From Chitinophagaceae bacterium (lineage in GTDB: Bacteria; Bacteroidota; Bacteroidia; Chitinophagales; Chitinophagaceae): DNA of 64,000 nt. The translations under genes and the position numbers were made by a program. The stretch covers positions 104,365-168,364 of the forward strand of contig JAFKGQ010000020.1 of assembly GCA_017307755.1 (NCBI GenBank), in the 5' to 3' direction. Each line of letters begins with the position of its first letter. The stretch's first letter is position 1. The notes beneath the pieces were generated by a model. The model was given only the letters and a program-made list of their open reading frames with translations, was not told the DNA's origin and did no database searches. This document shows positions 1 through 8,704 of this stretch, one piece after another.

Positions 1-543
1 ATCGGTTCTAAAGACGCGTACATCCAGAACCTTCAGAACGAGCTGGCTCATAAGGACAGCCTGAACATGGCCCTGGTGATGAACCTGAAAGGCGCCATCG
101 GCAACATGGATGACAAGGACATCAACATCAAGGTCGACAAGGGTGTTATCTATATCGATATCTCTGATAAGCTTCTGTTCAAAAGCGCCAGCTTCGAAGT
201 TAACGATGCAGCAAAGGCTGTTCTGGGTAAGGTCGCTACCGTCCTGAAAGCACAGCCCGACATCGAATTCATGGTGGAAGGCCACACCGACAACAAAGCT
301 TACCATCGCCCTGGTCTGCTGAAGGATAACTGGGACCTCTCTGTAAAACGCGCTACTTCCGTTGTTAGGATCCTGCAGGGCCAATATGGTCTGGACCCCG
401 CTCATATCACAGCTGCCGGCCGTAGCGAATATGTACCGGTTACTACCAACGATACAGAAGAAGGCCGTGCCGCTAATCGCCGCACCCGTATCGTGATCCT
501 GCCCCAGCTTGATCAGTTCTTCAAATTGCTCGAAAAGAAATAA
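1..543 (+). CDS. OmpA-family protein, C-terminal part (5' end outside window)
   Basis: The reading frame is open from base 1, so the gene starts upstream; 180 residues are visible. The first part is helical and rich in charged residues (a coiled-coil-like stalk), followed by an OmpA/MotB C-terminal domain that binds the peptidoglycan peptide. The landmarks are VEGHTDN at about residue 91, the SVKRATSVVRIL helix, and TNDTEEGRAANRRTRIVI near the end, the NRR(T/V)xI signature of the family. The likely role is non-covalent anchoring of the outer membrane or an envelope complex to the cell wall. A strong terminator follows directly. The missing N-terminus would show whether this is a lipoprotein, a beta-barrel OmpA or a MotB-type protein; the stalk before the domain fits a lipoprotein or coiled-coil variant best. 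Confidence 0.9.
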   Translation: MGSKDAYIQNLQNELAHKDSLNMALVMNLKGAIGNMDDKDINIKVDKGVIYIDISDKLLFKSASFEVNDAAKAVLGKVATVLKAQPDIEFMVEGHTDNKAYHRPGLLKDNWDLSVKRATSVVRILQGQYGLDPAHITAAGRSEYVPVTTNDTEEGRAANRRTRIVILPQLDQFFKLLEKK

Positions 544-564
544 GTAATCTCACTTAGTATAACA

Positions 565-596
565 GGGCTATCCTTATTGGGATAGCCCTTTTTTTT
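565..596 (+). terminator. Rho-independent terminator after the OmpA-like gene
   Basis: A perfect 9-bp stem (GGGCTATCC at 565-573, GGATAGCCC at 580-588) with a 6-base loop is followed by eight T residues. It lies 22 bases after the stop codon at 541-543 and separates this gene from the histidine kinase. Confidence 0.93.
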
Positions 597-663
597 ATTA
601 CATAGGTCAATTTAACGGCGTAAAGTACGTTATTTGTATTGTACCGTATTAGTAGCCGGCTTT

Positions 664-3033
664 ATGAGAGTAGTTTTCCGCAAAATAGGGGGGACCTTGC
701 TGACGTTCATTATCTGTCTTACCTGTTTTGCTAACCGGGAGCCGGATCACAATGCGCAAAAAGGTCTGCTGGACCTGCGTGACGTCGACCTCACCGTCCA
801 CCCGGTGAAACTGCATGGAGAATGGAACTTCTACTGGATGCAGCTGCTTTCACCCGATAGTCTCAACACCGTAAAACCCGACTACGCACCCTATCCCCGT
901 CTTTGGAAAGACCTGCGCCTGCACGGCCAGTCATATTCTACCATCGGCTATGCCACCTACTCCCTCACCATCCTGCTGCCAAAGAACAGACCTCGCATCG
1001 GTCTGGAAGTCCCGGATACCTATTGCTCTTACAAGCTATATATCAATGGGGCTCCACAATCCCAGAATGGTCAGCCCGGCAGGACAAAGGAAGGATCAGC
1101 CCCATTTTGGGCCACCCGCACCGTTGTTTTACCCTTGGGCGAGCCGGATACCCTGGTGGTGGTGATGCAGATCGCCAATTTCTGGCATGCGAAGGGTGGA
1201 CCCTATAAGGAGATCCTCCTGGGCAACAAGGATGATCTCATCACAAAAAAGTACCGGGATGCAGCCTATGATTTTCTCCTGGGCGGCTGTCTCCTCATGG
1301 GCGGACTGTTCTTCCTGGGTCTGTTCATCTTTGGTCGGCATGATAAGACGACCCTCTACTTTTCCCTGTTCTGTATTATCTATAGCTACCGTATGGTGGG
1401 CACCGACACCTATGCCCTGCACTCGCTTTTCTCCAACCTGAACTGGTTTATCACCATCCGGATAGAATACGTGAGCCTTTCCCTGAGCGTGGCCCTCTTT
1501 TCCCTGTATACCTGGCACCTCTATCCCAAAGACGTCCATCCCATGGTCATGAAGAGTATGATCTGGTTCTGTTATTTATATACGGCCCTCATCATCCTTA
1601 CGCCTACCACCATATTTACGACAGTCATGACCACCTTCCTGATGGTGATGTTCCTCTGCATAGCCTATGCGATGTTCGTATATATAAGGGCGGCGCGGCA
1701 CAACCGCAGCGGCTCCATCTTTGCCCTGGCGAGCACAGCCATTATGCTCTTTGTTTTTCTGCTCCTCAACCTGCATTTTTTTGGATTTATTCCGCCTCTC
1801 CGTCTGGTCGTGCTCATTAGTTATATCGCCTTTTTCTTTTTCCAATCCCTGTCCCTTTCCCATCGCTTTGCACATACTTTCAAACAGGCGGCCTTCCAGG
1901 CCCAGCAAGGCCTTCGCACCAAGTCGGAATTTCTCTCTACCATGTCCCATGAGATCAGGACGCCCTTGAATGCCGTCATCGGGATGACCCATCTGCTGTT
2001 GCGTAACCAACCCCGTGCAGATCAGAAGGAAGACCTGGGTGTGTTGCTCTTCTCCGCCAACAACCTGCTGTCCATTGTCAACAATATCCTTGACTATAAT
2101 AAGATCGAAGAAGGGAAGATCGGGTTTGAACAGATCCCGATGGATCTGCCCGCCATCGCCCGGAATATCGTGGCAGGCCTAAAGAGTACCGCAGGAGAAA
2201 AAGGCGTGGCCCTGCTCCTGGAAGTGGATGAGCGGCTCGACAAAAAGCTCATCGGCGACCCTACCCGCACCAGCCAGGTGATCAACAACCTGGTGCATAA
2301 TGCGATAAAATTTACAAAAGAAGGCTCCGTACAGCTGATCGTCCATGCCGATCGGTTGACGGAAAGCGCAGCTACCGTCACGGTAAAAGTGGTGGACACC
2401 GGCATCGGTATCCCAAAAGAAAAGCAGAACATGATCTTCGACCGCTTTACACAGGCGGATTCCTCCACCTCCCGCAGCTATGGCGGCACCGGACTTGGAC
2501 TGGCGATAACCAAAAGGATCCTGGAGCTGCAAGGCGTAACCCTGCTCCTGAAGAGCGAGCCGGGAAAAGGATCTGAGTTTTATTTTACACAGACCTTCCC
2601 CTTTAGCAAAGAGGCTATCGGAGAAAAAGAGGAATTCACCAGCTTTGCCTTTCGCGATCAGCTGCTGAAAGGGATTACCGTACTGCTTGTAGAGGACAAC
2701 CCCCTCAATGTACTGGTCGCCCAGACCATGCTGGAAAACTGTGGCGCCCATGTCGATGTGGCTACCAATGGTCTGGAAGCCCTCGAAAAGCTGGATGCCT
2801 CCCGTCACCACCTTGTCCTGATGGACTTGCATATGCCCGAAATGGACGGCTATGAAGCCACCACCCTCCTGCGAAAAAGAGGAGAAACCCTCCCCATCAT
2901 CGCACTCACCGCCAGTACGCCAAAAGAAGTGGAGAGCGAGGCTTTTGCCGCCGGCCTCACCGACATCGTCGTGAAACCTTTTAACCCCGATGACCTCTAC
3001 CGCGTGATATTACTGCACGCCACCCCCTCCTGA
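664..3033 (+). CDS. 7TMR-DISM hybrid sensor histidine kinase / response regulator
   Basis: A 789-residue membrane sensor. I chose the ATG at 664; an in-frame TTG at 634 would add ten residues ahead of an otherwise normal signal peptide (MRVVFRKIGG, then a hydrophobic run). Order of parts: signal peptide; periplasmic jelly-roll of the 7TMR-DISM extracellular type (about 35-180); seven hydrophobic segments (about 190-400); HisKA with the phosphoacceptor in STMSHEIRTPLNAVIGM (His about 429); HATPase with N, G1 and G2 boxes (VVDTGIGIP, GGTGLGLAI); and a C-terminal receiver with VLLVEDNP and the phosphorylatable Asp in LMDLHMPEMDG (about 721). The receiver has no output domain, so signal presumably leaves through a separate phosphotransfer protein. 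The DISM family is thought to sense carbohydrates or other small ligands; the ligand here is unknown. It ends five bases before the convergent small lipoprotein gene. Confidence 0.93.
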   Translation: MRVVFRKIGGTLLTFIICLTCFANREPDHNAQKGLLDLRDVDLTVHPVKLHGEWNFYWMQLLSPDSLNTVKPDYAPYPRLWKDLRLHGQSYSTIGYATYSLTILLPKNRPRIGLEVPDTYCSYKLYINGAPQSQNGQPGRTKEGSAPFWATRTVVLPLGEPDTLVVVMQIANFWHAKGGPYKEILLGNKDDLITKKYRDAAYDFLLGGCLLMGGLFFLGLFIFGRHDKTTLYFSLFCIIYSYRMVGTDTYALHSLFSNLNWFITIRIEYVSLSLSVALFSLYTWHLYPKDVHPMVMKSMIWFCYLYTALIILTPTTIFTTVMTTFLMVMFLCIAYAMFVYIRAARHNRSGSIFALASTAIMLFVFLLLNLHFFGFIPPLRLVVLISYIAFFFFQSLSLSHRFAHTFKQAAFQAQQGLRTKSEFLSTMSHEIRTPLNAVIGMTHLLLRNQPRADQKEDLGVLLFSANNLLSIVNNILDYNKIEEGKIGFEQIPMDLPAIARNIVAGLKSTAGEKGVALLLEVDERLDKKLIGDPTRTSQVINNLVHNAIKFTKEGSVQLIVHADRLTESAATVTVKVVDTGIGIPKEKQNMIFDRFTQADSSTSRSYGGTGLGLAITKRILELQGVTLLLKSEPGKGSEFYFTQTFPFSKEAIGEKEEFTSFAFRDQLLKGITVLLVEDNPLNVLVAQTMLENCGAHVDVATNGLEALEKLDASRHHLVLMDLHMPEMDGYEATTLLRKRGETLPIIALTASTPKEVESEAFAAGLTDIVVKPFNPDDLYRVILLHATPS

Positions 3034-3038
3034 ATTGA

Positions 3039-3392
3039 TTACTCGATACCATATGTATACAGGGTCTTTCTTTCTGCGTGGAGGGAAAGCGTATTTATCA
3101 GCGTACTGTCACTGAGAGAATTCATCGGTGTGCCGTCACAGGTATACCAAAAGCAGAATGCGCAGGCCATGGGAGCCAATCGAAGGGCAAAATAATCATG
3201 ACCTTCATGAGAAAACAGGGTGATGACGCCGCCTGGTGTATTTGCGGCAAGGCTGTCTACCGCATGTTTTAACCAGGGAATATTTTTAATGGGATTTTCT
3301 ACTCCACAAGCCGTCGTATGGCGTTTTCCTTTTTTACAGGCCATTCCAATTACAAGCGATATAGCCGGTAACATTGAGTAAAATAATTTCAT
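3039..3392 (-). CDS. small lipoprotein of unknown function
   Basis: 117 residues. The N-terminus (MKLFYSMLPAISLVIGMACKK) is a lipoprotein signal with Cys about 19 as the lipidated residue, followed by Lys rather than Asp. The rest contains ACGVENP, IPWLKHAVDSL and a late CAFCFWYTCDG segment. Short secreted Bacteroidota proteins with a 'cysteine, then PWL' opening are common, but I cannot give a function. It is convergent with the histidine kinase, with only five bases between the stop codons and no obvious terminator. The signal peptide and codon use support it as a real gene over the short opposite-strand frames. Confidence 0.7.
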   Translation of the reverse strand: MKLFYSMLPAISLVIGMACKKGKRHTTACGVENPIKNIPWLKHAVDSLAANTPGGVITLFSHEGHDYFALRLAPMACAFCFWYTCDGTPMNSLSDSTLINTLSLHAERKTLYTYGIE

Positions 3393-3478
3393 GGCAGCGG
3401 TTTAAAAACTTATGACGAAAACTTTTTTGAAAACGTTGCACTGTATATAGGCTTTTTGGGGAGAAGCACCTATAAAAG

Positions 3479-3505
3479 AAAGACGGCCCTTTAAGAGCCG
3501 TCTTT
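3479..3505 (-). terminator. Rho-independent terminator after the small helical protein gene
   Basis: A 9-bp stem (AAAGACGGC at 3479-3487, GCCGTCTTT at 3497-3505) has a 9-base loop. Read on the minus strand the second arm runs into a T-rich stretch. It lies 20 bases past the stop of the gene at 3525-3791. Confidence 0.85.
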
Positions 3506-3524
3506 CCGCTGCAATAAGATGTGG

Positions 3525-3791
3525 TTACCCTTGTCCTTTTTGTTCAGTCTTATCTTCTTTTCCTGTGAGCTTATTCCATGCTTCCTTTGCCTTGTCCGTC
3601 AACTCATGTATTTTTTCGCCGGCCTCTTCCTGTAATTCCCCGGACTTTACCTTGTCCCAGGCTCCTTCAGCTTTATGCTTGAGGTCATCGGCTAATTCTC
3701 CGGTCTTTTCTTTCAATTCTTCCAGCTTTTCAGCCGCCTGGTCCTTCAAAGCATTGGCCTTGTCCTTCCAGGATTCGTTTGCATTAGACAT
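3525..3791 (-). CDS. CsbD/YtxH-like small stress protein
   Basis: 88 residues, almost entirely charged and predicted helical (KANALKDQAAEKLEELKEKTGE, ending KEDKTEQKGQG), with repeating Ala/Lys/Glu heptads reminiscent of CsbD and LEA-like proteins. Such proteins are abundant in stationary or osmotically stressed Bacteroidota; their molecular role is not settled. No signal peptide or membrane segment is present, so it should be cytoplasmic. It is followed by its own terminator and lies 33 bases downstream of the secreted protein encoded at 3825-4295 on the same strand. The low-complexity composition makes family assignment by eye weak, but the start (MSNANESW) and the clean terminator support a real gene. 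Confidence 0.75.
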   Translation of the reverse strand: MSNANESWKDKANALKDQAAEKLEELKEKTGELADDLKHKAEGAWDKVKSGELQEEAGEKIHELTDKAKEAWNKLTGKEDKTEQKGQG

Positions 3792-3824
3792 AAAAGATGA
3801 TTTAAAGGTGAATCAATAAAAAGA

Positions 3825-4295
3825 CTACTTCAACATGTTCAGGGCGCTCATAAACGCAGGACGCTTGCTGGTCCAGCTGCTGAGGAATGCCGCCGGTTTC
3901 AATCCTCCTTCCAGCGTCTTTAAAAGACCGCCTGCATCAGACATTGTTTTAACGGTACTGGCCGCCTGCGTAATGCTGCCTACATTAAACCCCTGCTTGA
4001 ACATGTCGGGCTTGATAAAGCTGGTGAGAGATGAGACGCTTTTGGCCATACTGACGGCATCGGATACTTTGCTGGCAGCGCTCAACCAGTTGGTTTTTCC
4101 TCCGCTGGCCCAACTGCTTAAAAGGGAAGTAGGCTTTAATGCTCCTGCAAATTGGCTCAACAGACTACCCGCATTTGCAGTGCCGCCTGCCTTGGAAAGG
4201 ACATCTTTCAACTGAGCCTGTGAAGTGGCGGCAGTCAGACCAAGGACAAACAATAAAAAGAGGGATTTTCTCCGGAGGATAATGATCTGGTTCAT
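3825..4295 (-). CDS. secreted protein with an internal duplication, unknown function
   Basis: 156 residues. Residues 1-27 are a signal peptide (LRRK, a Leu/Val-rich core, ATSQAQ). The mature part is Ser/Ala/Leu-rich and holds two copies of one unit: GSLLSQFAGALKPTSLLSSW at 43-62 and GGLLKTLEGGLKPAAFLSSW at 122-141. Between them is a helical, serine-rich stretch (SKVSDAVSMAKSVSSLTSF). I do not recognise a family. The export signal and duplicated amphipathic unit suggest a small envelope-associated protein. It may be co-transcribed with the CsbD-like gene 33 bases downstream. Confidence 0.72.
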   Translation of the reverse strand: MNQIIILRRKSLFLLFVLGLTAATSQAQLKDVLSKAGGTANAGSLLSQFAGALKPTSLLSSWASGGKTNWLSAASKVSDAVSMAKSVSSLTSFIKPDMFKQGFNVGSITQAASTVKTMSDAGGLLKTLEGGLKPAAFLSSWTSKRPAFMSALNMLK

Positions 4296-4320
4296 GGCTT
4301 TTTTCTCTAATATAAGACTT

Positions 4321-5565
4321 TTATCTCATATACAAAGTCATTCTGCTAATTGGCATCAGCGTTACCCTGATCCACATTTTGCCGACGAACAGCCATTGGT
4401 TAATAACATTCTTCCCGAACATGGACAACATGTTCTTAAGCGCCTGCGGCTCGTGCATCCACTCGGTGTTGAACATGGTCAGTTTGCCGATCCTGGCAAA
4501 TCTTTTAAACATCTTTTTTTCATAATGGATAAGGGCAGCCTTGATGGTGCCAAATGCGGGGTCGGTCAGGCTTTCGCTTAGTTCCAAAGCATCCAGCATG
4601 GCCATATTCACGCCTTCGCCCGCAAAGGGTGGCATCCAGTGTGCCGCATCTCCCAGCAGCGTAATATTGGATTTTGTTTCCCAACGCAGGTTCAGGGGCA
4701 TACAGTACTGAGGTCTGGGTATGAATATCGTGTTCTCATCTTCAAACAATTCGTGCCAGATACTTCCCCACGTCGAAAATTCTTTTTTAAACCAGGCCAA
4801 CACTTGTTTATGATCCTTAAAATCGATGCCGCTCTCCTTTACCCAATGCTCACTTGTTTTCCAGCTTACCGCAAAGCCAAAACTGCCATCTCCTTTCGAA
4901 CTTACGATCAGGGTTTGTTCTTTGCCGTAAGCAAATATTTTTCCTCCTTTTAATAAAGCATGGATACGGGGCGCCGTTCTTACCCCATCTTTGATCGAGC
5001 CTTCGATCATGGTAACACCCGCCCAAAGAGGTTTTACAGAAGTTACAAAAGGTCTGATCTTCGAATTGGCGCCATCCGCGCCGATCACTACATCCACAAG
5101 CGCGGAACTACCATTCCCCAAATGAATCTTCCAGCTATTGTCAAGGGGTTCAATAGATAAGATATGACTGTTCCAGACTATCGTACCGGGCCGCAACGAC
5201 TCCAGCAAAATATCCCTCAAAGGCCCCCGGTCGATCTCAGGCCGAAAGTGTTTGTCGCCAAAGTTTAGATGATCTTCTTCCAGGTGCCCGTCAAGAAGCA
5301 CAGCCGCATTCTCATCCGTTACCCTGATCTTTTCTGCACCTGGTCTGAAATTCTCTTTAAAAGCTTCCAGCAAACCCGCTTTCCGCAAAGCTGCCAGACC
5401 GGACTCTTCGTGCAGATCGAGCGCCCCGCCCTGAACCCTTACGTCTTTATTGACATCCCTTTCATACACCGTTACATCGACCCCCTTGAGCTGTAAAAGC
5501 CGGGCCAGGGTAAGCCCTCCGGGTCCTCCGCCGATAATGGCGATCTTTTTATTTTTAAGCAGCAT
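4321..5565 (-). CDS. TetX-like FAD-dependent monooxygenase
   Basis: 414 residues from the ATG at 5565; a TTG eight codons upstream is less likely. The protein belongs to the aromatic-hydroxylase flavoprotein fold: the FAD dinucleotide motif IIGGGPGG (11-17), the VYERD strand end (33-37), the GGALDLHEESG stretch (46-56), an IGADGANSKIR motif (161-171) and the second FAD motif GDAAHWMPPFAGEGVN (305-320). The spacing and wording of these follow tetracycline-degrading TetX closely (TetX has GGTLDLH and GDAAHLMPPFAGQGVN), so it probably hydroxylates an aromatic or polyketide substrate using NADPH and O2. Whether it accepts tetracyclines cannot be told. It is the last gene of a likely three-gene operon behind an AraC regulator. 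Confidence 0.9.
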   Translation of the reverse strand: MLLKNKKIAIIGGGPGGLTLARLLQLKGVDVTVYERDVNKDVRVQGGALDLHEESGLAALRKAGLLEAFKENFRPGAEKIRVTDENAAVLLDGHLEEDHLNFGDKHFRPEIDRGPLRDILLESLRPGTIVWNSHILSIEPLDNSWKIHLGNGSSALVDVVIGADGANSKIRPFVTSVKPLWAGVTMIEGSIKDGVRTAPRIHALLKGGKIFAYGKEQTLIVSSKGDGSFGFAVSWKTSEHWVKESGIDFKDHKQVLAWFKKEFSTWGSIWHELFEDENTIFIPRPQYCMPLNLRWETKSNITLLGDAAHWMPPFAGEGVNMAMLDALELSESLTDPAFGTIKAALIHYEKKMFKRFARIGKLTMFNTEWMHEPQALKNMLSMFGKNVINQWLFVGKMWIRVTLMPISRMTLYMR

Positions 5566-5591
5566 ATACCGTAATGTTTTACGGTACAAAA

Positions 5592-6341
5592 CTATTTTTT
5601 GGCCAGGGCAGTAAATTGTAAAAATCGGCCGTTCTTATTTTGCTTCAATTCTTTGGGAAGGGCGCCCGATAGCTTTTTTACTTCTTTGATAAAATGGGCC
5701 TGGTCAAAAAAGTTTTGTTCGGGAAATAGTTTACCCTGGCTGATGTGGTCAAATGACGCTCTGAAGCGGAGGATGTTGCAATAGGATTTGAGTGGGATAC
5801 CAAACTGCTGATTGAAATACCGGTTGATCTGACGGGCGCTCCAATATACTTTTTCGGAAATCTCTTTTACACTTAACGAGCCGTTGGATGCATACAAAAG
5901 CTCGAATAATTTTTTCTTTCGCTCATCGATCCCGCCCGTGACAACTGATCTTATTTTTTCAGATGCTTTCCTACAAAAAAGCTCAAAATCGTCCAGATCA
6001 TTTGACCCGAATTGCCAAAGCTCATCAGTATAGATCTCTCCTTCATTCAAAAGACCGGAGACTGGGATCTTAAGCAGATATTCTATGGCGAGCAGCTTAA
6101 AACCTACGGCAAACATTTTGACCTTTGGCGTAAGCACCACGTGCGAGGGTTGTGTGTCGACCCCTCTAAGCACCGTTTGAAAAGGCTCTGTCCCCGATCT
6201 CAAAAGGATCAGATCAACGATGCCATCCGGTAACACCGTTGATGGGATATCCTTATCCGACGCATTTTCCAGCATCCAGAAGCTTTGAACAAAATGGGCT
6301 ATTGAATGGTCGGGGTCAGCCGATCGTATAGTTATGCTCAT
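5592..6341 (-). CDS. AraC-family transcriptional regulator (DUF6597-type N-terminus)
   Basis: 249 residues. The N-terminus (FVQSFWMLEN, VLPDGIVDLILLRSG) matches the DUF6597 sensory domain often found ahead of AraC DNA-binding domains. The C-terminal double helix-turn-helix spans about 150-240, with SVKEISEKVYWSARQINRYFNQQFGIPLKSY and LRFRASFDHI. Its start codon overlaps the antiporter stop (TAATG) and its stop lies 26 bases before the monooxygenase start, so it probably regulates this small operon, including the TetX-like gene. The ligand is unknown. There is no truncation: the length and both HTH motifs are normal. Confidence 0.9.
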   Translation of the reverse strand: MSITIRSADPDHSIAHFVQSFWMLENASDKDIPSTVLPDGIVDLILLRSGTEPFQTVLRGVDTQPSHVVLTPKVKMFAVGFKLLAIEYLLKIPVSGLLNEGEIYTDELWQFGSNDLDDFELFCRKASEKIRSVVTGGIDERKKKLFELLYASNGSLSVKEISEKVYWSARQINRYFNQQFGIPLKSYCNILRFRASFDHISQGKLFPEQNFFDQAHFIKEVKKLSGALPKELKQNKNGRFLQFTALAKK

Positions 6342-7960
6342 TACGCCTGGTTGGAGGTGCTTTTTCCTACCCGTCTGAACCGGGCCTCTTCTAGGTCCAG
6401 CTCAAATTCCTTGCTACGTAACAGCTCGTCGGAGAAAAGCTTGTCATGCCGCATCTGGGACAGCTCGCGTCGCTGCACCGCCACCAATTCCAGCAACAGT
6501 TGCCGGTAACGGGGCAGAAAGGTCGGACTGATCTCCTTCCCCTCCTCTTTTTCAAGCTTTTTACTCGTGATCTGTACCATCCGCTCATACCGCTCCTTCA
6601 GCCGGTTGAAAGCATCGATGGAAGTAGCTTCCTCCCCATATTCTCCGGTGATATGGTCCAATACGGCAGTGGCCAGCCGGAGACGGATACTCAGCTGCTG
6701 CTCCTCTTCGTTCTCCTGCACCTCCAGCTTCAGCCATTTCACCAGCAAAGGAAGACTCAAACCCTGCAGCACCAGCGTGCAGAGGATAACGACAAAAGTG
6801 ATGAACAGGATCAGGTTCCGGTGAGGGAAAGGGATATCTTTCGACAGCATATAAGGGATCGCCAAGGCTGAAGCCAGGGAGACGATCCCCCGCATGCCGC
6901 TCCATCCAATGATAAATACCTGTTTTTCCTCGGGTCTTTGCTCCCGCATCCGTATCTTTTTAAAACAGATACGCGGCAGGTAAGCGCCCGGGAATACCCA
7001 TAACAGACGGATAAAGACGGCTACCACGCTAATGACGACCCCATAAACGATGGCAGAGCCAAGAGAATATTCGCCAAGGCCTCTCACAATACTGGGCAGT
7101 TGTAGTCCGATCAGAATAAATACGACGCCATTCAAGAGGAAGATAAGAACACTCCACACACTCTGGGATTGCAGGCGTGAGCTATAGGTCAGGGCGTCGT
7201 GCGACCGGTAGCTGACAAACAACCCTCCGCTTACCACGGCGAGCACTCCGGAAAAATGAAAATGCTCTGCCGTGATATACATCAGGTACGGCGATATAAG
7301 AGAGATGCCGGTATCGATGCTTGGCGTAGTAGGCAGCCAGCGGTGGATCGCATATACGCCAAAGCCGAGCAGCAGACCGATGGCGACACCAAAGACGGAC
7401 ACCTCCAGGAAATCCACACCCGCCTTCCATAATACAAACTGCCCTGTCATCATCGTCACCAGGGCAAAACGGAATACGATGAGGGAGCTGGCGTCGTTTA
7501 CCAGACTTTCTCCTTCCAGGATCGTCACCACCCGCTTGGGGACCTTTAGCGTTTGCAGTACGCTGGTAGCCGCCACCGCATCAGGAGGAGAGACGATCCC
7601 CCCCAGCAGGAACCCAAGGGCCAGGGGAAATCCCGGGATCATGTGCGTGCTTACGTACGCTACGGCACATGCCGTACAGATCACCAGCCCGAAGGCCAGC
7701 ATACCTATGGGTCTGCGAAATCGCCAGAAGTCCTGCCAGGAGGTATTCCAGGCCGCGGCATACAAAAGGGGAGGAAGAAAGATGACAAAGACGATGTCCG
7801 GATCGATCGTGATCCGGGGGACGCCGGGAAAAAGACTGATCAGCAGACCGGCGATCACAAGAAAAATAGGATAAGAGATACGTAGCTTGTCACTCAGCAT
7901 GGACAACATGGTGACGGCAAATAATAAAGAAATGATCAATAACAGATTATCCTGCAGCAT
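6341..7960 (-). CDS. CPA1-family Na+/H+ antiporter (NhaP type)
   Basis: 539 residues from the ATG at 7960; a TTG at 8020 would add a 20-residue hydrophilic tail before the first membrane helix and is rejected. About 12 hydrophobic helices fill residues 1-415. CPA1 ion-binding motifs are present: FLPPLLYAAAWNTSW (61-75), GGIVSPPDAVAATSVL (120-135, with the essential Asp127) and GESLVNDASSLIVF soon after. A cytoplasmic charged tail of about 120 residues follows. It should exchange Na+ or K+ for H+ for pH and salt homeostasis. It is the first gene of the antiporter-AraC-monooxygenase run, with a one-base overlap to the regulator. Confidence 0.93.
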   Translation of the reverse strand: MLQDNLLLIISLLFAVTMLSMLSDKLRISYPIFLVIAGLLISLFPGVPRITIDPDIVFVIFLPPLLYAAAWNTSWQDFWRFRRPIGMLAFGLVICTACAVAYVSTHMIPGFPLALGFLLGGIVSPPDAVAATSVLQTLKVPKRVVTILEGESLVNDASSLIVFRFALVTMMTGQFVLWKAGVDFLEVSVFGVAIGLLLGFGVYAIHRWLPTTPSIDTGISLISPYLMYITAEHFHFSGVLAVVSGGLFVSYRSHDALTYSSRLQSQSVWSVLIFLLNGVVFILIGLQLPSIVRGLGEYSLGSAIVYGVVISVVAVFIRLLWVFPGAYLPRICFKKIRMREQRPEEKQVFIIGWSGMRGIVSLASALAIPYMLSKDIPFPHRNLILFITFVVILCTLVLQGLSLPLLVKWLKLEVQENEEEQQLSIRLRLATAVLDHITGEYGEEATSIDAFNRLKERYERMVQITSKKLEKEEGKEISPTFLPRYRQLLLELVAVQRRELSQMRHDKLFSDELLRSKEFELDLEEARFRRVGKSTSNQA

Positions 7961-8080
7961 GCCGTAATTTAAAAAATTTAAAGATATCCCGTCTCCGGGG
8001 AATTTTTTCCACAATCCCAACTCTGCAACATCAGCTCCGCGATTGGCACGCTTTTCGACCCTTTGTAAAAAAATAACGGT

Positions 8081-8581
8081 ATGTGCAAACTAATGATCGC
8101 CGCCTGCCTGATCCTCTTCCTGTCACTGGCTTGCCAGCAGCCGGAACCAAAAAACACCGCTAAAGACACTGCCGCTACAGCTCTTTCCACCGCAAAGGTC
8201 CCAAAAGTTCCTGACACCACTGTGCTGGACGGTCCCTGGTACCTGCAGCCGGCGCAGACCTCCGACGCCGCCTCCGGTAAAAAAGCATCCTTGCAGATCG
8301 ACCTCAAAAAAGGCCGTTTCACCGGCAATACGGGCTGCAATAACATGAATGGGAAATTCTGGTACAGCGCCACGGATAGCAGCCTGTCCTTCAGCGATAA
8401 GCTGATCACTACAAGAATGGCCTGTCCCGGGTATAATGAAAAAGCCTTTCTAAAGAATCTGCTGCTTACCACCCATTACAGGCTCAGCAACGGCGTTCTG
8501 ACCTTGCTGGCGGAGGACAATACGGAATTATCACGGTGGGAAAGAAAGCCCTCGGCCCCGGCAAACACGGGTAAGGTGTAA
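8081..8581 (+). CDS. META-domain (HslJ-like) lipoprotein
   Basis: 166 residues. A short lipoprotein signal (MCKLMIAACLILFLSLACQQ; lipidated Cys about 18) is followed by a Thr/Ala/Lys linker and one META domain from about 48 to 155. The domain shows the family landmarks: a DGPWYLQP opening, GRFTGNTGCNNMNGKFW, then LITTRMACPGYNEKAFLKNL and a late LTLLAEDNTELSRWER. META proteins such as HslJ are envelope proteins linked to heat or novobiocin tolerance; the biochemical role is unknown. It is divergent from the antiporter gene, with 120 bases between start codons. Confidence 0.88.
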   Translation: MCKLMIAACLILFLSLACQQPEPKNTAKDTAATALSTAKVPKVPDTTVLDGPWYLQPAQTSDAASGKKASLQIDLKKGRFTGNTGCNNMNGKFWYSATDSSLSFSDKLITTRMACPGYNEKAFLKNLLLTTHYRLSNGVLTLLAEDNTELSRWERKPSAPANTGKV

Positions 8582-8704
8582 AAAACCGTATGTCCTGAAC
8601 TTTTCCATGACCAATTGGTTATACCAACAGTCCACACGAAATACACATTCTGGTGGACGCTACATTGGCTTAATATAAAGTTCACGGACTGGTAACATAA
8701 TTAC

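Noticed and set aside
2179..2832. 217-codon minus-strand frame inside the hybrid histidine kinase
   Set aside because: It covers conserved HATPase and receiver codons read backwards; no family resemblance.
4321..5565. Acquired tetracycline-resistance gene
   Set aside because: Motifs are TetX-like, but base composition matches the neighbours and no mobile element or resistance cassette is present.
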